Shown here piece by piece: positions 1 to 11,122 of a stretch of DNA of 64,000 nt. The notes beneath the pieces are model-generated. The model saw nothing but the letters and a program-made list of their open reading frames with translations. It did not search any database and was not told where the DNA came from. The DNA lies in NCBI RefSeq assembly GCF_029894425.1, contig NZ_JARXYJ010000001.1, positions 7,398,501 through 7,462,500 of the forward strand. Reading direction: 5' to 3'. Numbering within the stretch: position 1 is the first letter of the stretch; every line of letters starts with the position of its first letter. Source of the stretch: Streptomyces sp. SAI-127. Lineage in GTDB: Bacteria; Actinomycetota; Actinomycetes; Streptomycetales; Streptomycetaceae. Made by a program: the position numbers and the translations under genes.

Positions 1-3000
1 TCGTAGGTGTAGGACTGGTTGGACCAGCCCGCGTGGGTGATGGCCTGCCCGAGAACAGAGCGCGTCACGGTGTCGGCCATGACGCTGAGGCCGTCACTGT
101 CGCGGGTGTATGTACGCCTGACGACAGCCCCAGTGGTGTCCTCCGTCTGCTGCAGGGTGTAGCCGCCGGGCAGCTTCTGCGAGGCGAGGGACGCATCGGC
201 GTCGTAGGTGGCCTGGAAGACACCAGCGACGGAGTCGGTTGTCTTTGTGGCGAGGCCACGCGGCTCGATCGAGTGGTCGTAGGTGTACGTGACGGTCGAG
301 GGCGAGTTGTCCGTTGTCCTGGCCGGGCGGTCGAGCAGGTCGTACTCGGTGGTCGTGACACCACCATCGGCGTCGGTGTAAGAGATCTGACGGCCGAGTT
401 TGTCGTAAGCCTTGCTGATGGTGCCGCCGGTCGCTGAGGTCAGTTTCACGGGATGACCTGTCGCCGGATCGTACTCCGTGGTGGATTCGGGAACGGCTTG
501 CCCGATGCCTCCGCTGATGGTCGTCTTGATGGGACGACCGGCCGTGTCGTACTGGATCGTGGTGGTTCGGGTGCTGCCGTTCGCAGTGTCGCGTACTGTC
601 GCCGATCGGCCCCACCAGTTGTATTCGGTGGTGGTGGTCGGTACCTGGGACGGGTTGGTGCCGCCGCCGGTGATGGCACCGGCGACTCCGGTGGAGCAGA
701 CCAGGTCGGCCCACTCCGGACGGCCCTGACAGGCACCCGAACCGGTGGCGCTCCAGTAAGTCGTCACTCGGGTCGCGGCGTCCGTGCCGGTGGCACCGGG
801 CCGGAGCTGCTTGATGACGCGGCCCTGGGCGTCGTACTCCGTCTTGGTGGTGATCGCCAGGCCGCCGGGATCCTGCACGTTCTGGGTGGCGAGACCCCTT
901 GCCCAGTCATAGGAGACCACGGATGTCTTGGTCTCGCCGTGCACCGTGGGGTGCTCCCGGACCTGCGCGCCTACGGTGCTCTTGGTGAGCTGGTCCCTGA
1001 CCGTCGCCGTGCCGTCCGTCGGTCGGCCCGTGTCGTACTCGTTGATGACCCAGCTGCGGGCCGTCACCGGGGAACCCGCGGGGACCAAGGTGGTGCTCCC
1101 CGACTTCAGGTCGGCGGTCAGGTCGATACGACGAAGCGGGCCCAGCTTCTCCAGTTCGCGTATGCCGGTCTCGTCGTAGAGCGAGGTGGCGGCCAGAAGG
1201 TTCGCCCGTTCGGCAGCGGACAGCGATCCGATGCCCAGGTCGGCCTGTACGGCTCGGTCTGCGGCACTGATTCCGAGGGCGACGGCGCGGTTGCCGGCCG
1301 AGAGTTCGCGAACAGTGTTGCCGAAGCGGTCGTACTCCGTCGTGCTGATGTATCCACCTGGAGCCGCTGTGTTGACCTCGTGGCCGGAGACCCCCAGGTA
1401 GCTGATCGTGGCGCGCGTATAGCCGGTGGAGGTCAGGGCACTGCCGTCGTGCGAGGCGGGTGCCACGTCTGCGGGGAACAGCGCTGTCGCATCGGTCGGG
1501 GCATCCAACTGCCCCCACTTCTTGACCTCCGCCGCGCTCATCGTGTGTGGAGCGGCCGTGCCGGTCAGCGGGACGTCGTACACGACAGACGTTGACGCGG
1601 TACCGGATACGACATCCTTGCTCCCCTGCTGAAGGCCGGAGCGGGACACCTTGAGCAGCATGCCCTCAGCTGCGGTGGCGGAGGTGCCCACCTTGCCGTA
1701 GGTGAACGTCCACGGCAGTTCCCCGGCCGGGGTCAGGCCGGTGACCCGCCCGGCCGTGTCGTAGGCGTACTCGGTCTTCAGCGCCGGGCTGATCTGCGGG
1801 TTCCACGCCTGACGCAGTCGGCCGGCGGTGTCGTAGGCGAAGGTCTGCACAGTCTTGGCACTGGCCGAGGCGGCAGCGGGCTCGGTGGACCACAGGCGGA
1901 CCTCCTTGACCTGGCGGAGGAAGTCGCCGAACGCGGAGGACGTGGCGGTGGTGGCGGTGGCGTAGACGAACTCCACCGAGCGGCAGCCCTTGGTCGACGG
2001 CGTCGCGGTGCATGTCGCGGCGCTCGCTGCGGAGGTCGGGGCGATGATCCGCTTCGGGCGGGCCAGCGCCTGGCCGTCCACCGTCACGGTCTCGGAGACC
2101 ACCGTGGTGGTGGAGTTGGGCAGGCCTTCCATCAGAGTGGAGGACACCTGCCAGGTCGCGGAGGCCGTGTCTGGTTTGGTGAATGCGGTGACCGTGCCAT
2201 CGGTGTCCGAGAGGGTGAACGAACCGGACACGCTGCCTGTGAGCGTCAGGTACTCGGAGCCGGTCTCGGGAACCCATGCGGTCTTGGCGGCGTTCGCGGT
2301 GAAGTGTGTTTCCGTACCCTCGACGTCGACGACGGCGACGGCTGTGTCGGAGATCCGGCGGATGTGTGAATAGTCCGACTCTGTCGCCTCCGCCACGGTG
2401 CCGGAGACCCACTCCTTGCCGAAGATCGCCGCCTGGCCGTCCTGTTGGGCCGCCTGGTCAGGGGTGCGCGACGAAGCCGTCCGGGACACCGACAGTCCGA
2501 AGCCGGAAGCGTCCTCCGCGGACAGCGAGTAGTCGCCCGTGAGGAGGTTCAACTCTCCCGGCCCGACCTCTTCGGCCGCGGCGCCCGTCGCGTTGCGGTC
2601 CACGATCACATCGATGGACCGTGTGCTGCCCGAGGCCGAGTTCGGGCCGGTGAAGTCGGCCTTGATCTCGACTGTTCCGTCCGGATTCACCGTGTCGGTG
2701 GCATTCCACACCAAGGCGGCGTTCTTACCGCTGACCAGGGGCACCGGCCAGGATGTCAGAGGCGTTCCACCAGCAGTGACGTCACCTGCGGGAATGCGCA
2801 CCCAGGGATCGGCCTCGGAGCGCCGCCAGGAGAACGACACCGCGTTGTACTTGCTGCCGTCGGCCTCCGCGACCAGCGGAAGACGGCGGGCTGTGCGCTC
2901 ACCGTCATCTGGCTGGACGAAGCCACCGGGCCCGGCATGGAAGGTGTAATCGACCGCCTCGGACTTGTTGTCCGCCTTGTCCACCTGGCGCACCTGGAGG

Positions 3001-5060
3001 AGGTGAGTGCCGTCCTCGGGCGGGGTGATGCTGATGGCCTTCGCTGCACTGGAGCCGCCGGTTGCGACCTTCGTCCAGGTCACGCCATCCAGCGACCACT
3101 CCAGCCAGTTGTGGTCCGTACCGTTCGGTGTGACGCTGAACGTCCCTGTCTGACCCGCGCCCTTGACCCACGTGCTCGACGGATAGTCCGTCGATGTGAC
3201 CCCGGTGGGGGCGGACGGCGCGGCGGTGTCGACCGTGAAGGTCTTCCACGCCGACCAGCCGGTGTTGTAGTGCGCCCCGTCATACGGCGAGGTACGGAAC
3301 TTGTACGTCTTGCCGTTGCTCAGCATCCCGGAGGGCACAGTGACCGCGGAGGCCTGCCCGGAGGGCACGTACGGTGAGACGATGACGTCGCCCACCTGCG
3401 CGTTGGTGGCGCTGTCGTAGATCTGGAAGGTGCCGTTGACCTTGTCACCGTCGGCATCGACGAAGGTGTCGCGCAGCGTGGGCGTCGTGGTGTTGACCGT
3501 GTAGGCGCCGCCGTAGGAGAAGTACGGCGGGCCGGCCTCCTGCTTGGTGCCGGTGCGCGGGCGGTAGTTGTAATTGACGACGAGCTTGGGCGGGTTCGAG
3601 GCGGCGTTCGCGGAGTTGACCCGCTTCCACTGCGCCACGACCGACTCGCTGGAAGCCCGCAGTCCCATGTGGCCGCGGGTGGCCTTGGCCGAAGCCCACT
3701 CCTGCACCAGCGCGGTCACGTCGGAGTTGATCCAGCCGTCCGGCTGTGCGGTACAGGCTGTATTGCCGCGGGTCTCGGTTGAGGTGGCCTTCTTCGCGGT
3801 CCACGACGGCTGTGCCGTCCAGCGCGACGACGTCGAGGCCGCACCGGTCGACCAAACCTCCCACGGATAGAGCGCGCAGTCGGTGTTGTTGCCGGAGTGG
3901 AAGTTCCACAGCGACAGCTTGGCATCCAGAACCAGCGCGTCCTGGATCGGTGTGGTGTTCCAGGAGATGAAGGAGCGCGCGGTGCGCGGAGTCCCGTCGG
4001 AGTTGGTCGTGCCGGGGTTGCCCAGGTCCAGCTCGGTGTCAGTGGACCAGTCGACCGTCTCGCCCTGCTGCACGTAGGTGTCGAAGACGTTGGACAACGA
4101 GGAGGTGGACGGGTCGACGGTGACCGGGTACTGAGTGTCGGAGTCCGCGAGGAACTTCGCGTCCGGGGTGACCACCAGATCGAAGGCGGAGCCCTTCCGC
4201 ACCACCTTCAGGCCCACCTTGGCCCGGTTCGTGTGCTCGCCCGACCTCTTGTCGACGGCTGCGTCCCACATCACCGGCGCGGGCATCACGGCTCGCTTCT
4301 TGTTCTTTTCGTCGGTGAACAGGACGCTGCCGTCGGCGAGTTGCTTGGCTTTCAGGCCCTTTGCCTTCAGCGGCAGCGTGTAGGAGTAGGCGCCGGCGTC
4401 CGGGCGCTGCTTGATCTCCACGAACTGCTCGAAGCCGGTGCGGGTGGCCTCGACGACCACATCTGCGCCGGGTACCGCGTTGACGTACTCGGCGCGTGTA
4501 CCGTCCAGTTTCGGCTTGGGCAGTCCGCCCTTCCACTGAAGGGTGATCTGCTGGTCGCCTTCGCCGAGTGTCACCAGGTCGGTGGCCTTGGCCTCACGAG
4601 CAGCCTTCAGCGACTTCGCCGGCGTACCCGCCTTGCCCGCGAGCCGCAGCCCTTCGGGATGCGCTACCGGCTCAACTCCTGACGCGGTTTCGCGCAGTTC
4701 AACGTCGACATCGACCCACTTGCCGTCCCGCTCGAAGCGAACCGGGCCTGCCGCAAATTCACTTGTGAGACTGCCGTCCTTGTTCACCCACGTCGTCGAC
4801 ATCTCGGTTCGTTCCGAGAGTGCCTCAACGCGCTTGCCGGACAACCTTGCCGCGACTCGGGCGGAAGGGATGTCAGCTGCCTGGGTCGCCGTTGCCTTCT
4901 TCGGCGCGTCCACCGTCCGGGTCTGCGAGACCGCCCCCGAACTGGTCGCGTCGAGCAGGGTAATAGCCATGGTCAAGGCGATACTGCCCGCTGTCCAGCG
5001 AGCGGCCCCCCGGGGCCAGAGTCTCCCGCGCAGTCGTGGCGCAGGTCTGTGAACCTTCAT
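1..5060 (-). CDS. Secreted DNRLRE-domain RHS/YD-repeat protein (C-terminus beyond window)
   Basis: One open frame runs from the ATG at 5058-5060 to the left edge (at least 1686 residues) with no stop. It begins MKVHRPAPRLRGRLWP and has a positively charged then hydrophobic signal peptide (about 1-45, cleavage near SSGA-VSQ). Residues of about 320-500 form a DNRLRE-type domain (starts FDTYVQQGE, contains many W/Y residues). Ig/FnIII-like modules follow at about 510-650. A spacer with the typical RHS phrase GELNLLTGDYSLS comes next. YD repeats run from about residue 1095 onward (YAYDTAGRVTGL, TEYDRFGNTV, YDTAGRPIKT, YDKLGRQIS, TEYDLLDRPART). Proteins of this kind are wall- or surface-exposed YD-repeat shells that often carry a variable C-terminal toxin. 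That part lies outside the window, so toxin activity cannot be judged. The gene stands alone, with debris rather than partners upstream. Confidence 0.9.
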   Translation of the reverse strand, partial: MKVHRPAPRLRGRLWPRGAARWTAGSIALTMAITLLDATSSGAVSQTRTVDAPKKATATQAADIPSARVAARLSGKRVEALSERTEMSTTWVNKDGSLTSEFAAGPVRFERDGKWVDVDVELRETASGVEPVAHPEGLRLAGKAGTPAKSLKAAREAKATDLVTLGEGDQQITLQWKGGLPKPKLDGTRAEYVNAVPGADVVVEATRTGFEQFVEIKQRPDAGAYSYTLPLKAKGLKAKQLADGSVLFTDEKNKKRAVMPAPVMWDAAVDKRSGEHTNRAKVGLKVVRKGSAFDLVVTPDAKFLADSDTQYPVTVDPSTSSLSNVFDTYVQQGETVDWSTDTELDLGNPGTTNSDGTPRTARSFISWNTTPIQDALVLDAKLSLWNFHSGNNTDCALYPWEVWSTGAASTSSRWTAQPSWTAKKATSTETRGNTACTAQPDGWINSDVTALVQEWASAKATRGHMGLRASSESVVAQWKRVNSANAASNPPKLVVNYNYRPRTGTKQEAGPPYFSYGGAYTVNTTTPTLRDTFVDADGDKVNGTFQIYDSATNAQVGDVIVSPYVPSGQASAVTVPSGMLSNGKTYKFRTSPYDGAHYNTGWSAWKTFTVDTAAPSAPTGVTSTDYPSSTWVKGAGQTGTFSVTPNGTDHNWLEWSLDGVTWTKVATGGSSAAKAISITPPEDGTHLLQVRQVDKADNKSEAVDYTFHAGPGGFVQPDDGERTARRLPLVAEADGSKYNAVSFSWRRSEADPWVRIPAGDVTAGGTPLTSWPVPLVSGKNAALVWNATDTVNPDGTVEIKADFTGPNSASGSTRSIDVIVDRNATGAAAEEVGPGELNLLTGDYSLSAEDASGFGLSVSRTASSRTPDQAAQQDGQAAIFGKEWVSGTVAEATESDYSHIRRISDTAVAVVDVEGTETHFTANAAKTAWVPETGSEYLTLTGSVSGSFTLSDTDGTVTAFTKPDTASATWQVSSTLMEGLPNSTTTVVSETVTVDGQALARPKRIIAPTSAASAATCTATPSTKGCRSVEFVYATATTATSSAFGDFLRQVKEVRLWSTEPAAASASAKTVQTFAYDTAGRLRQAWNPQISPALKTEYAYDTAGRVTGLTPAGELPWTFTYGKVGTSATAAEGMLLKVSRSGLQQGSKDVVSGTASTSVVYDVPLTGTAAPHTMSAAEVKKWGQLDAPTDATALFPADVAPASHDGSALTSTGYTRATISYLGVSGHEVNTAAPGGYISTTEYDRFGNTVRELSAGNRAVALGISAADRAVQADLGIGSLSAAERANLLAATSLYDETGIRELEKLGPLRRIDLTADLKSGSTTLVPAGSPVTARSWVINEYDTGRPTDGTATVRDQLTKSTVGAQVREHPTVHGETKTSVVSYDWARGLATQNVQDPGGLAITTKTEYDAQGRVIKQLRPGATGTDAATRVTTYWSATGSGACQGRPEWADLVCSTGVAGAITGGGTNPSQVPTTTTEYNWWGRSATVRDTANGSTRTTTIQYDTAGRPIKTTISGGIGQAVPESTTEYDPATGHPVKLTSATGGTISKAYDKLGRQISYTDADGGVTTTEYDLLDRPARTTDNSPSTVTYTYDHSIEPRGLATKTTDSVAGVFQATYDADASLASQKLPGGYTLQQTEDTTGAVVRRTYTRDSDGLSVMADTVTRSVLGQAITHAGWSNQSYTY

Positions 5061-5487
5061 GATTCCCCGATTTCTCTCACGCCGTTGGCGTCACCCATGC
5101 AATTCCAAAGGGAATGTATGCATTGAGTAAAGATCGGAAAGGGTGACAAGATCACAGAAGGCGGGCGGTGAGGTGGCGGTGGCTTGAGTGATCTGTGTCA
5201 CTTGGACTGCTCAAAAGCCCCTGGGGGGACAGCGTTTGACGATGATTCACCAGCGCTGCCCGGCGCCGCCGTTCCGCGTTGACGCTGGCAACGGAGGTCG
5301 GCTGCGTGGATGTCGGGCATCCATCGGGCGCCGTGACTTCGACGTCTCTGGATGAGTGTCCGACGCCAGGAACATTCGGTTTGCGATGAGTTCACCCCGT
5401 TCAGGTGAATCCATCTTCATCGGGAGTCTGTGCGTGAGCTCTGCGAGTCATCCCCCTTGCACGGCGCGATACGTCCCAGGGGGGGGC

Positions 5488-5640
5488 ATGAGTCAGCAGT
5501 AGTACCCGCCGCAGCAGCCCGGAAGGGGTGGCCCCCAACATCCGGTGCCCACGGCCTGAGCCTCACGGCAGGCGGCAATGCCGCCGCGTCAGGACCGGTC
5601 GTCGGCACCTCGACAATCCTTCTCGGTGGCCGCCTGGATC
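5488..5640 (+). pseudogene. Possible broken start of a Q/P-rich protein
   Basis: ATG-AGT-CAG-CAG is followed at once by TAG and then TAC-CCG-CCG-CAG-CAG-CCC-GGA. That reads MSQQ-stop-YPPQQPG, like the start of the Q/P/G-rich cytoplasmic tails of many Streptomyces membrane proteins with one nonsense codon. A G-rich run lies just upstream. The frame meets another stop soon after and no intact continuation is present. It is weakly supported as a relic. Confidence 0.25.
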
Positions 5641-5649
5641 AACTTGGCT

Positions 5650-5850
5650 CAACTGTTTCGAGGCGGCGCTCAAGGGCACCAAGATCATGGTCGACCAGAA
5701 GGCCGACGACAACCGCCAGGCCGGTACGGCTACTTCGGACGCGGAGGCCATCCTCGCGACCACCCCAGGCGTCAACGGCCTCTACGGCGTCACTCCTGCG
5801 ACGGTCCCGCGCCGGCTCAGGCCGTGGTCTCAGCGACCAGGACGGCTTCG
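5650..5850 (+). pseudogene. Fragment resembling a periplasmic sugar-binding protein
   Basis: The frame at about 5660-5800 reads NCFEAALKGTKIMVDQKADD, then NRQAGTATSDAEAILATTPG, then VNGLYGV. This is the pattern of the second lobe of RbsB/XylF-type substrate-binding proteins (a helix, K-VDQ-AD, a helix with repeated A-E-I-L, then P-V-G-LYG). About 30 bases further on, the neighbouring frame continues with AQAVVSATRTASVHVVSDD, also plausible for this fold, so a frameshift lies near 5805. No start, lipoprotein signal or C-terminus is present. I read it as a decayed remnant; the family assignment is by pattern only. Confidence 0.4.
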
Positions 5851-5879
5851 GTGCACGTCGTCTCCGACGACGCTTCCGC

Positions 5880-6310
5880 CCAGACACTTGCAAGTCGTCT
5901 TGGTTGGTGTGCCGCCGGTGGCAGCTGAGGGCACAGAGATGCTGGTGAGGCCAGGAAGTGGCCGGCGCGTTCTTGGCGCGGTGCAGGCGCAGGCACCCGG
6001 CGGGCGAGCCAGGCCGTGGTGCGTTGCGTCTTCCAGCAGTGCCGGTCCAGTCGTTGGCTGGAGTCTTTGCCCTTGTGGGCGATCCGCGGCGTGATACCAC
6101 GCAAGCGTAACCAGCCCGCAGGTGGTGGTAGTCGTAGCCCTTGTCGCCACGGAGCTCGGCCTGGACGGGCGGGCTGAAGGCCTGACTGTCGTGGACGTTG
6201 CCCCCCGAGATGGCAGTCCGCTCAGTGGTGAGGTGGATCTTCCAGCCGTGCTTGCCGCGGCCTACAGGATTCGTCCGACCCGAGTCGATGAGCAGAGCGT
6301 CCGGACGCCG
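5880..6310 (-). mobile_element. IS5-family transposase remnant (C-terminal half, frameshifted)
   Basis: Reading the minus strand from about 6305 downward gives DALLIDSGRTNPVGRGKHGW, then KIHLTTERTAISGGNVHDSQ, then ELRGDKGYDYHHLR. A shift in frame follows, with RGITPRIAHKGKDSSQRLDR and further on TAWLARRVPAPAP, GHFLASPASLCPQLP. These match, in order, the DDE landmarks of IS5-group transposases: the GG-N-HDSQ strand, D-K-GYDY, the RIARKG-SSQRLGRHRW block and the AWL-RRL..HFLAF tail. At least two frameshifts and lost catalytic context make it non-functional. No clear terminal inverted repeats were found. It sits between the RHS gene and the PKS cluster. Confidence 0.7.
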
Positions 6311-6459
6311 TCGCGCCGGCCGGTCTCAGGCAACTCAGGGGGCTACCGGCGGTACCTTTCGCCGTTGTTGGTTGAGATTTCTACAGGCCGGCATACAGCG
6401 CGACTCGTCTGTCCACTCGACGCGGCGGCACTCAAGCGCTTTCCATCTGAACCGACCTT

Positions 6460-7008
6460 GTAATCAGGAAGTCGGGGTGATCCGGAAATCTTTGACGGAG
6501 CGGGCAATCATGCCGCGAGGTGGAATTCTTCTTTCCGCTTATTTGAGTGTGCGGATCCAGTGTGCCATTTCACACACTCGACAGTTCGACACCCGGTGCC
6601 TTCGGGGGCGGGCGGCTGCGGGGCTGGTGCTTCCCGACCTCGGCAGGTGCTCCCACCTGCACAGGAGCGGTAGTCGGGGCGTCGGAATATAGACATGTCA
6701 TCTGATATCAACCCGTGTCATGACTTCTGGGCAAGTACTCCTTCCGGCAACCGCGAATTCACAATCTGGGCGCCCGATTTTACTAAGTTCTGGTGGAGTT
6801 CCGTGGTCGCACTATCTAAAGGGTGTCCGCCCTGCACTTCCGATATTCCTCAGCTCTCAAGTGCGGCTCGAGGTGGGCTTGAGAGGTTCTGGCGCGGGGC
6901 CCGTTAAAAAGGCATTGTTGCCTCTGCGGCATCGACAGGTAATTGGTTGAAAGCGAATCGATTCCGCAACGACGGGGAGCGAGACAACTGTGAACGGGGG
7001 AAAAGATC
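6460..7008. other. Gene-free stretch upstream of the SARP gene, lower GC
   Basis: No convincing coding sequence is present. The last 300 bases before the SARP gene are clearly less GC-rich than the surroundings, with T- and A-containing runs such as TTAAAAAGG near 6904 and GGTAATTGGTTGAAAG near 6940. This is what one expects of a complex regulated promoter for a pathway-specific activator. A G-rich ribosome-binding stretch lies just before the GTG at 7009. I could not define an operator. Confidence 0.5.
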
Positions 7009-7791
7009 GTGGTCACGATCAATGTGCTAGGGCAATTGGAGGTCATCGCGGGCGGGCGCGACCTGGCGCCGACCGCACCGCGGGTCAAGGCGGTGCTGGC
7101 GCTGCTGGCGCTCAACGCGAACCGGGTGGTCGGCACGGACACCCTGTTCGCCGAGCTGTGGGACGACCGGCCGCCGCGCAGTGCGGCCACCACGCTGCAG
7201 ACCTACGTCTACCAGCTGCGCCGGATCCTGGACTCCATACCCCAGGGTGATCGGCGCTGCGACATCGTCACCAAGGCGCCGGGCTACGTCCTGCGCACCG
7301 GGGAGACCGACGCCGAGCGCTTCCTGACAGTGGCCGATCAGGGCCGCTGCCTGTGGCGCCAGGGCCATGTCGCGGAGGCCGCCGAGCGGCTGCGGCAGGC
7401 ACTCGGCCTGTGGCGCGGCCATGCGCTGGCCGACATCAACCTGGGGCCGGAGCTGACGATCCACAAGGCGCACCTGTGCGAACTGCGGCTGCGCGTGCTG
7501 GAGTTGCGCATCCAGGCGGACGCCAGGCTCGGCCGGCACCAGGAACTGATCCCCGAACTGCGGTCGCTGGTCGCGGAGCACCGGCTCAACGAGCGGCTGC
7601 ACGCCCAGCTGATCGACTCACTGCGCGCCGTGGGCTGCCGCGCCGAGGCGTTGGGCGCGTACCAGGATCTGCGCAGGGTGCTCAAGTCCGAACTGGGCCT
7701 GGAACCGGCCCCGGACGTGCAGCGGCTTCAGGCCGAGGTGCTCAACGGGGTGCACGGCGGCTCCGTGACCGCCCTGCTGCGCACCGGCTGA
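7009..7791 (+). CDS. SARP-family pathway-specific transcriptional activator
   Basis: This 260-residue protein has the compact SARP layout of ActII-ORF4/RedD. An OmpR-type winged-helix DNA-binding domain occupies about 1-95 (INVLGQLEV, then LLALNANRVVGTDTLFAELW, then AATTLQTYVYQLRRIL). It is followed by the bacterial transcriptional activation (BTAD) domain at about 96-250 (TDAERFLTVADQGR, ALGLWRGHALADI, the EHRLNERLHAQLIDSLRAVG helix pair, AYQDLRRVLKSELGLEPAPD). The GTG at 7009 has the GGGGGAA stretch about 8 bases upstream. No ATPase domain is present. It is the first gene of the PKS cluster on the same strand and the obvious cluster activator; a strong hairpin follows it. Confidence 0.92.
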   Translation: MVTINVLGQLEVIAGGRDLAPTAPRVKAVLALLALNANRVVGTDTLFAELWDDRPPRSAATTLQTYVYQLRRILDSIPQGDRRCDIVTKAPGYVLRTGETDAERFLTVADQGRCLWRQGHVAEAAERLRQALGLWRGHALADINLGPELTIHKAHLCELRLRVLELRIQADARLGRHQELIPELRSLVAEHRLNERLHAQLIDSLRAVGCRAEALGAYQDLRRVLKSELGLEPAPDVQRLQAEVLNGVHGGSVTALLRTG

Positions 7792-7815
7792 CCCGGCGTC
7801 ACCCACCCGACAGGT

Positions 7816-7843
7816 CCGGGACGGAGCGGCGGCTCCGTCCCGG
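7816..7843 (+). terminator. Hairpin terminator after the SARP gene
   Basis: CCGGGACGGAGC (7816-7827) pairs perfectly with GCTCCGTCCCGG (7832-7843) around a 4-base loop. It begins 25 bases after the SARP stop. There is no T-run, as is usual in Streptomyces. Confidence 0.75.
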
Positions 7844-7853
7844 GCCGATCCGT

Positions 7854-7958
7854 GGCTGCCCGCGGACCGGCCGCATCGTCCCGGCTGACCGCAGACCGGC
7901 TGCCGCGAACCGACTACACCGGCCCGGCTGCCCGCGGACCGGCCGCACCGCCCCGGCT
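7854..7958. repeat. Pair of 33-bp direct repeats between SARP and antiporter genes
   Basis: GGCTGCCCGCGGACCGGCCG begins at 7854 and again at 7926. The two 33-base copies (7854-7886 and 7926-7958) differ at only two positions. A related, shorter piece (GACCGCAGACCGGCTGCCG) lies between them. A separate 10-base repeat, CATCGTCCTG, occurs at 7978 and 7995 just before the antiporter ribosome-binding site. Function is unknown; regulator sites or slippage products are both possible. Confidence 0.7.
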
Positions 7959-8020
7959 CCAGGAGCGGCGACGCTGCCATCGTCCTGACGCAGTCATCGT
8001 CCTGTGAGGAGAACCTGGCC

Positions 8021-9514
8021 ATGACGCATGATCCAACCTCGTCCCTCGTGAACGAACCAGGGGGCGATCCACCCCGCTTCCACGGCGCTGCCCGCGCCCT
8101 GATCAGCTACGGCCTGCTGGTCCTGGTGCCGGTGGCGCTGGCGCTGTTGCTGCTCAGGTATGGCGTCGATCATCCGGCGAAGGAGATCACCGGCGCGACG
8201 AAGGCGGCAGAGCCGGCCGACCTGGTCGGTCAGGTGCTGGTGGCCGGAGCCGTGGTGGTCGCGGCGGCGGGGCTGCTGGGTCTGGCGGCCCGCGCGGTCG
8301 GCCAGTCGCCGGTCGTCGGCGAGATCCTGGCCGGCCTGCTGCTCGGACCCTCGGTGTTCGGGGCGCTGGCACCCGGTCTCTCCAAGGAGGTGTTCCCCGC
8401 CGCGGTGACGCCGATCATGAACAACCTGGCGCAGGTCGGCGTGGTCTTCTTCATGTTCCTGATCGGCCTGGAGATGCCGTTGACCATGCTGCGCAGACTC
8501 GGCGGCAAGGTGCTCTCCGCGGGGCACGCGGCGCTCGCCGTGCCCTTCCTGCTGGGCATGCTCGCCGCGCTGCGACTGCGCGACGAGTACCAGCCCGACG
8601 GAGTCCACACCGGGCCCTTCCTCCTGTTCGTGGCGCTGTCGGTGTCGGTCACCGCGTTCCCGGTGCTGGCCCGGATCCTCGCCGACCGGGGCCTGATAGG
8701 CACCCGGCTGGGCGCGATGGGCCTGGCCATGGCCGGTGTCGGCGACGTCACCGCCTGGTGTGCGCTGGGCGTGGTGGTCGCCGAGGTGCGCAGCGACTCG
8801 CCGCTCGGTGTGCTGGTCGCCGTGGCCGAGGTGGTGGCCTTCACCCTGGTGCTGTGGTTCGCGGTGCGCCCGGCGCTGGCGCACGTGCTGCGGGTGCTGG
8901 AGAGCCGGCACAGCGGGGCGCTGCCGGTCGGCACCCTGATCACCTTCTTCGTACTGATCTGCGCGGTGACCACCAACGTGCTCGGGGTACACGCGATCTT
9001 CGGCGCCTTCCTGGCGGGCGTGGTCATGCCGCGCTCCTCCCGGACGGTGCGGGACTTCGCGCACCGGACCGAGGGCCTGGCGCTGTGGCTGCTGCTGCCG
9101 TTCTTCTTCGCCGCGGTGGGCCTGCAGACCCGGCTGCAGTCGGTGTTCTCGCTCTCGGCGCTCGGCGTACTTGCCCTGGTGCTGCTGGTGGCGGTGGCCG
9201 GCAAGATCGGCGGGACGTTCGCGGCGGCCCGGTTGGCCGGTGAGGGCAACCGGGAGTCGCTGGGGCTCGGCGTGATGATGAACTGCCGTGGCCTGACGGA
9301 GCTGGTGGTGCTCAACGTCGGTCTGTCGCTGGGGGTGATCGACTCCCGGCTGTTCGCGGTGCTGGTGGTGATGACCCTGGTGACCACTGTGGCCACCGAC
9401 CCGTTGCTGCGTCTGCTGCGGCTCGACCGGCTCTCGCAGACCCCTGGAGGCGGCTTGCTCCCGGTCGAAGCCCCCTCCCAGACTCAGGGAACGGCCGGGA
9501 CACGTCAGCCATGA
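8021..9514 (+). CDS. Cation/proton antiporter (CPA2/KefB-like membrane protein)
   Basis: This 497-residue integral membrane protein has about 12-13 hydrophobic segments spread over its length after a short soluble start. It has CPA2-type Na+/H+ exchanger hallmarks: GEILAGLLLGPSVFG near residue 105, FFMFLIGLEMP near 145, ALSVSVTAFPVLARIL near 210, and VHAIFGAFLAGVVMPR near 330. A ribosome-binding site (GAGGAG) precedes the ATG. Antiporters of this type recur in type II PKS clusters; a role in pH/ion homeostasis or self-protection is an inference. The next gene starts 18 bases downstream, so the two are probably co-transcribed. Confidence 0.88.
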   Translation: MTHDPTSSLVNEPGGDPPRFHGAARALISYGLLVLVPVALALLLLRYGVDHPAKEITGATKAAEPADLVGQVLVAGAVVVAAAGLLGLAARAVGQSPVVGEILAGLLLGPSVFGALAPGLSKEVFPAAVTPIMNNLAQVGVVFFMFLIGLEMPLTMLRRLGGKVLSAGHAALAVPFLLGMLAALRLRDEYQPDGVHTGPFLLFVALSVSVTAFPVLARILADRGLIGTRLGAMGLAMAGVGDVTAWCALGVVVAEVRSDSPLGVLVAVAEVVAFTLVLWFAVRPALAHVLRVLESRHSGALPVGTLITFFVLICAVTTNVLGVHAIFGAFLAGVVMPRSSRTVRDFAHRTEGLALWLLLPFFFAAVGLQTRLQSVFSLSALGVLALVLLVAVAGKIGGTFAAARLAGEGNRESLGLGVMMNCRGLTELVVLNVGLSLGVIDSRLFAVLVVMTLVTTVATDPLLRLLRLDRLSQTPGGGLLPVEAPSQTQGTAGTRQP

Positions 9515-9532
9515 GAAACGGGGCGGGATCCG

Positions 9533-11118
<1,586 letters not shown>

Positions 11119-11122
<4 letters not shown>

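Noticed and set aside
65..4536. Several open frames of 60-250 codons on both strands across the RHS gene
   Set aside because: They are shadows of the single minus-strand frame that runs from 5060 to the edge; they have Arg/His-rich, low-information translations.
6541..6620. Possible gamma-butyrolactone (ARE-type) operator before the SARP gene
   Set aside because: Only short TGTG/CACA dyads are present and they do not match a 22-base ARE palindrome.
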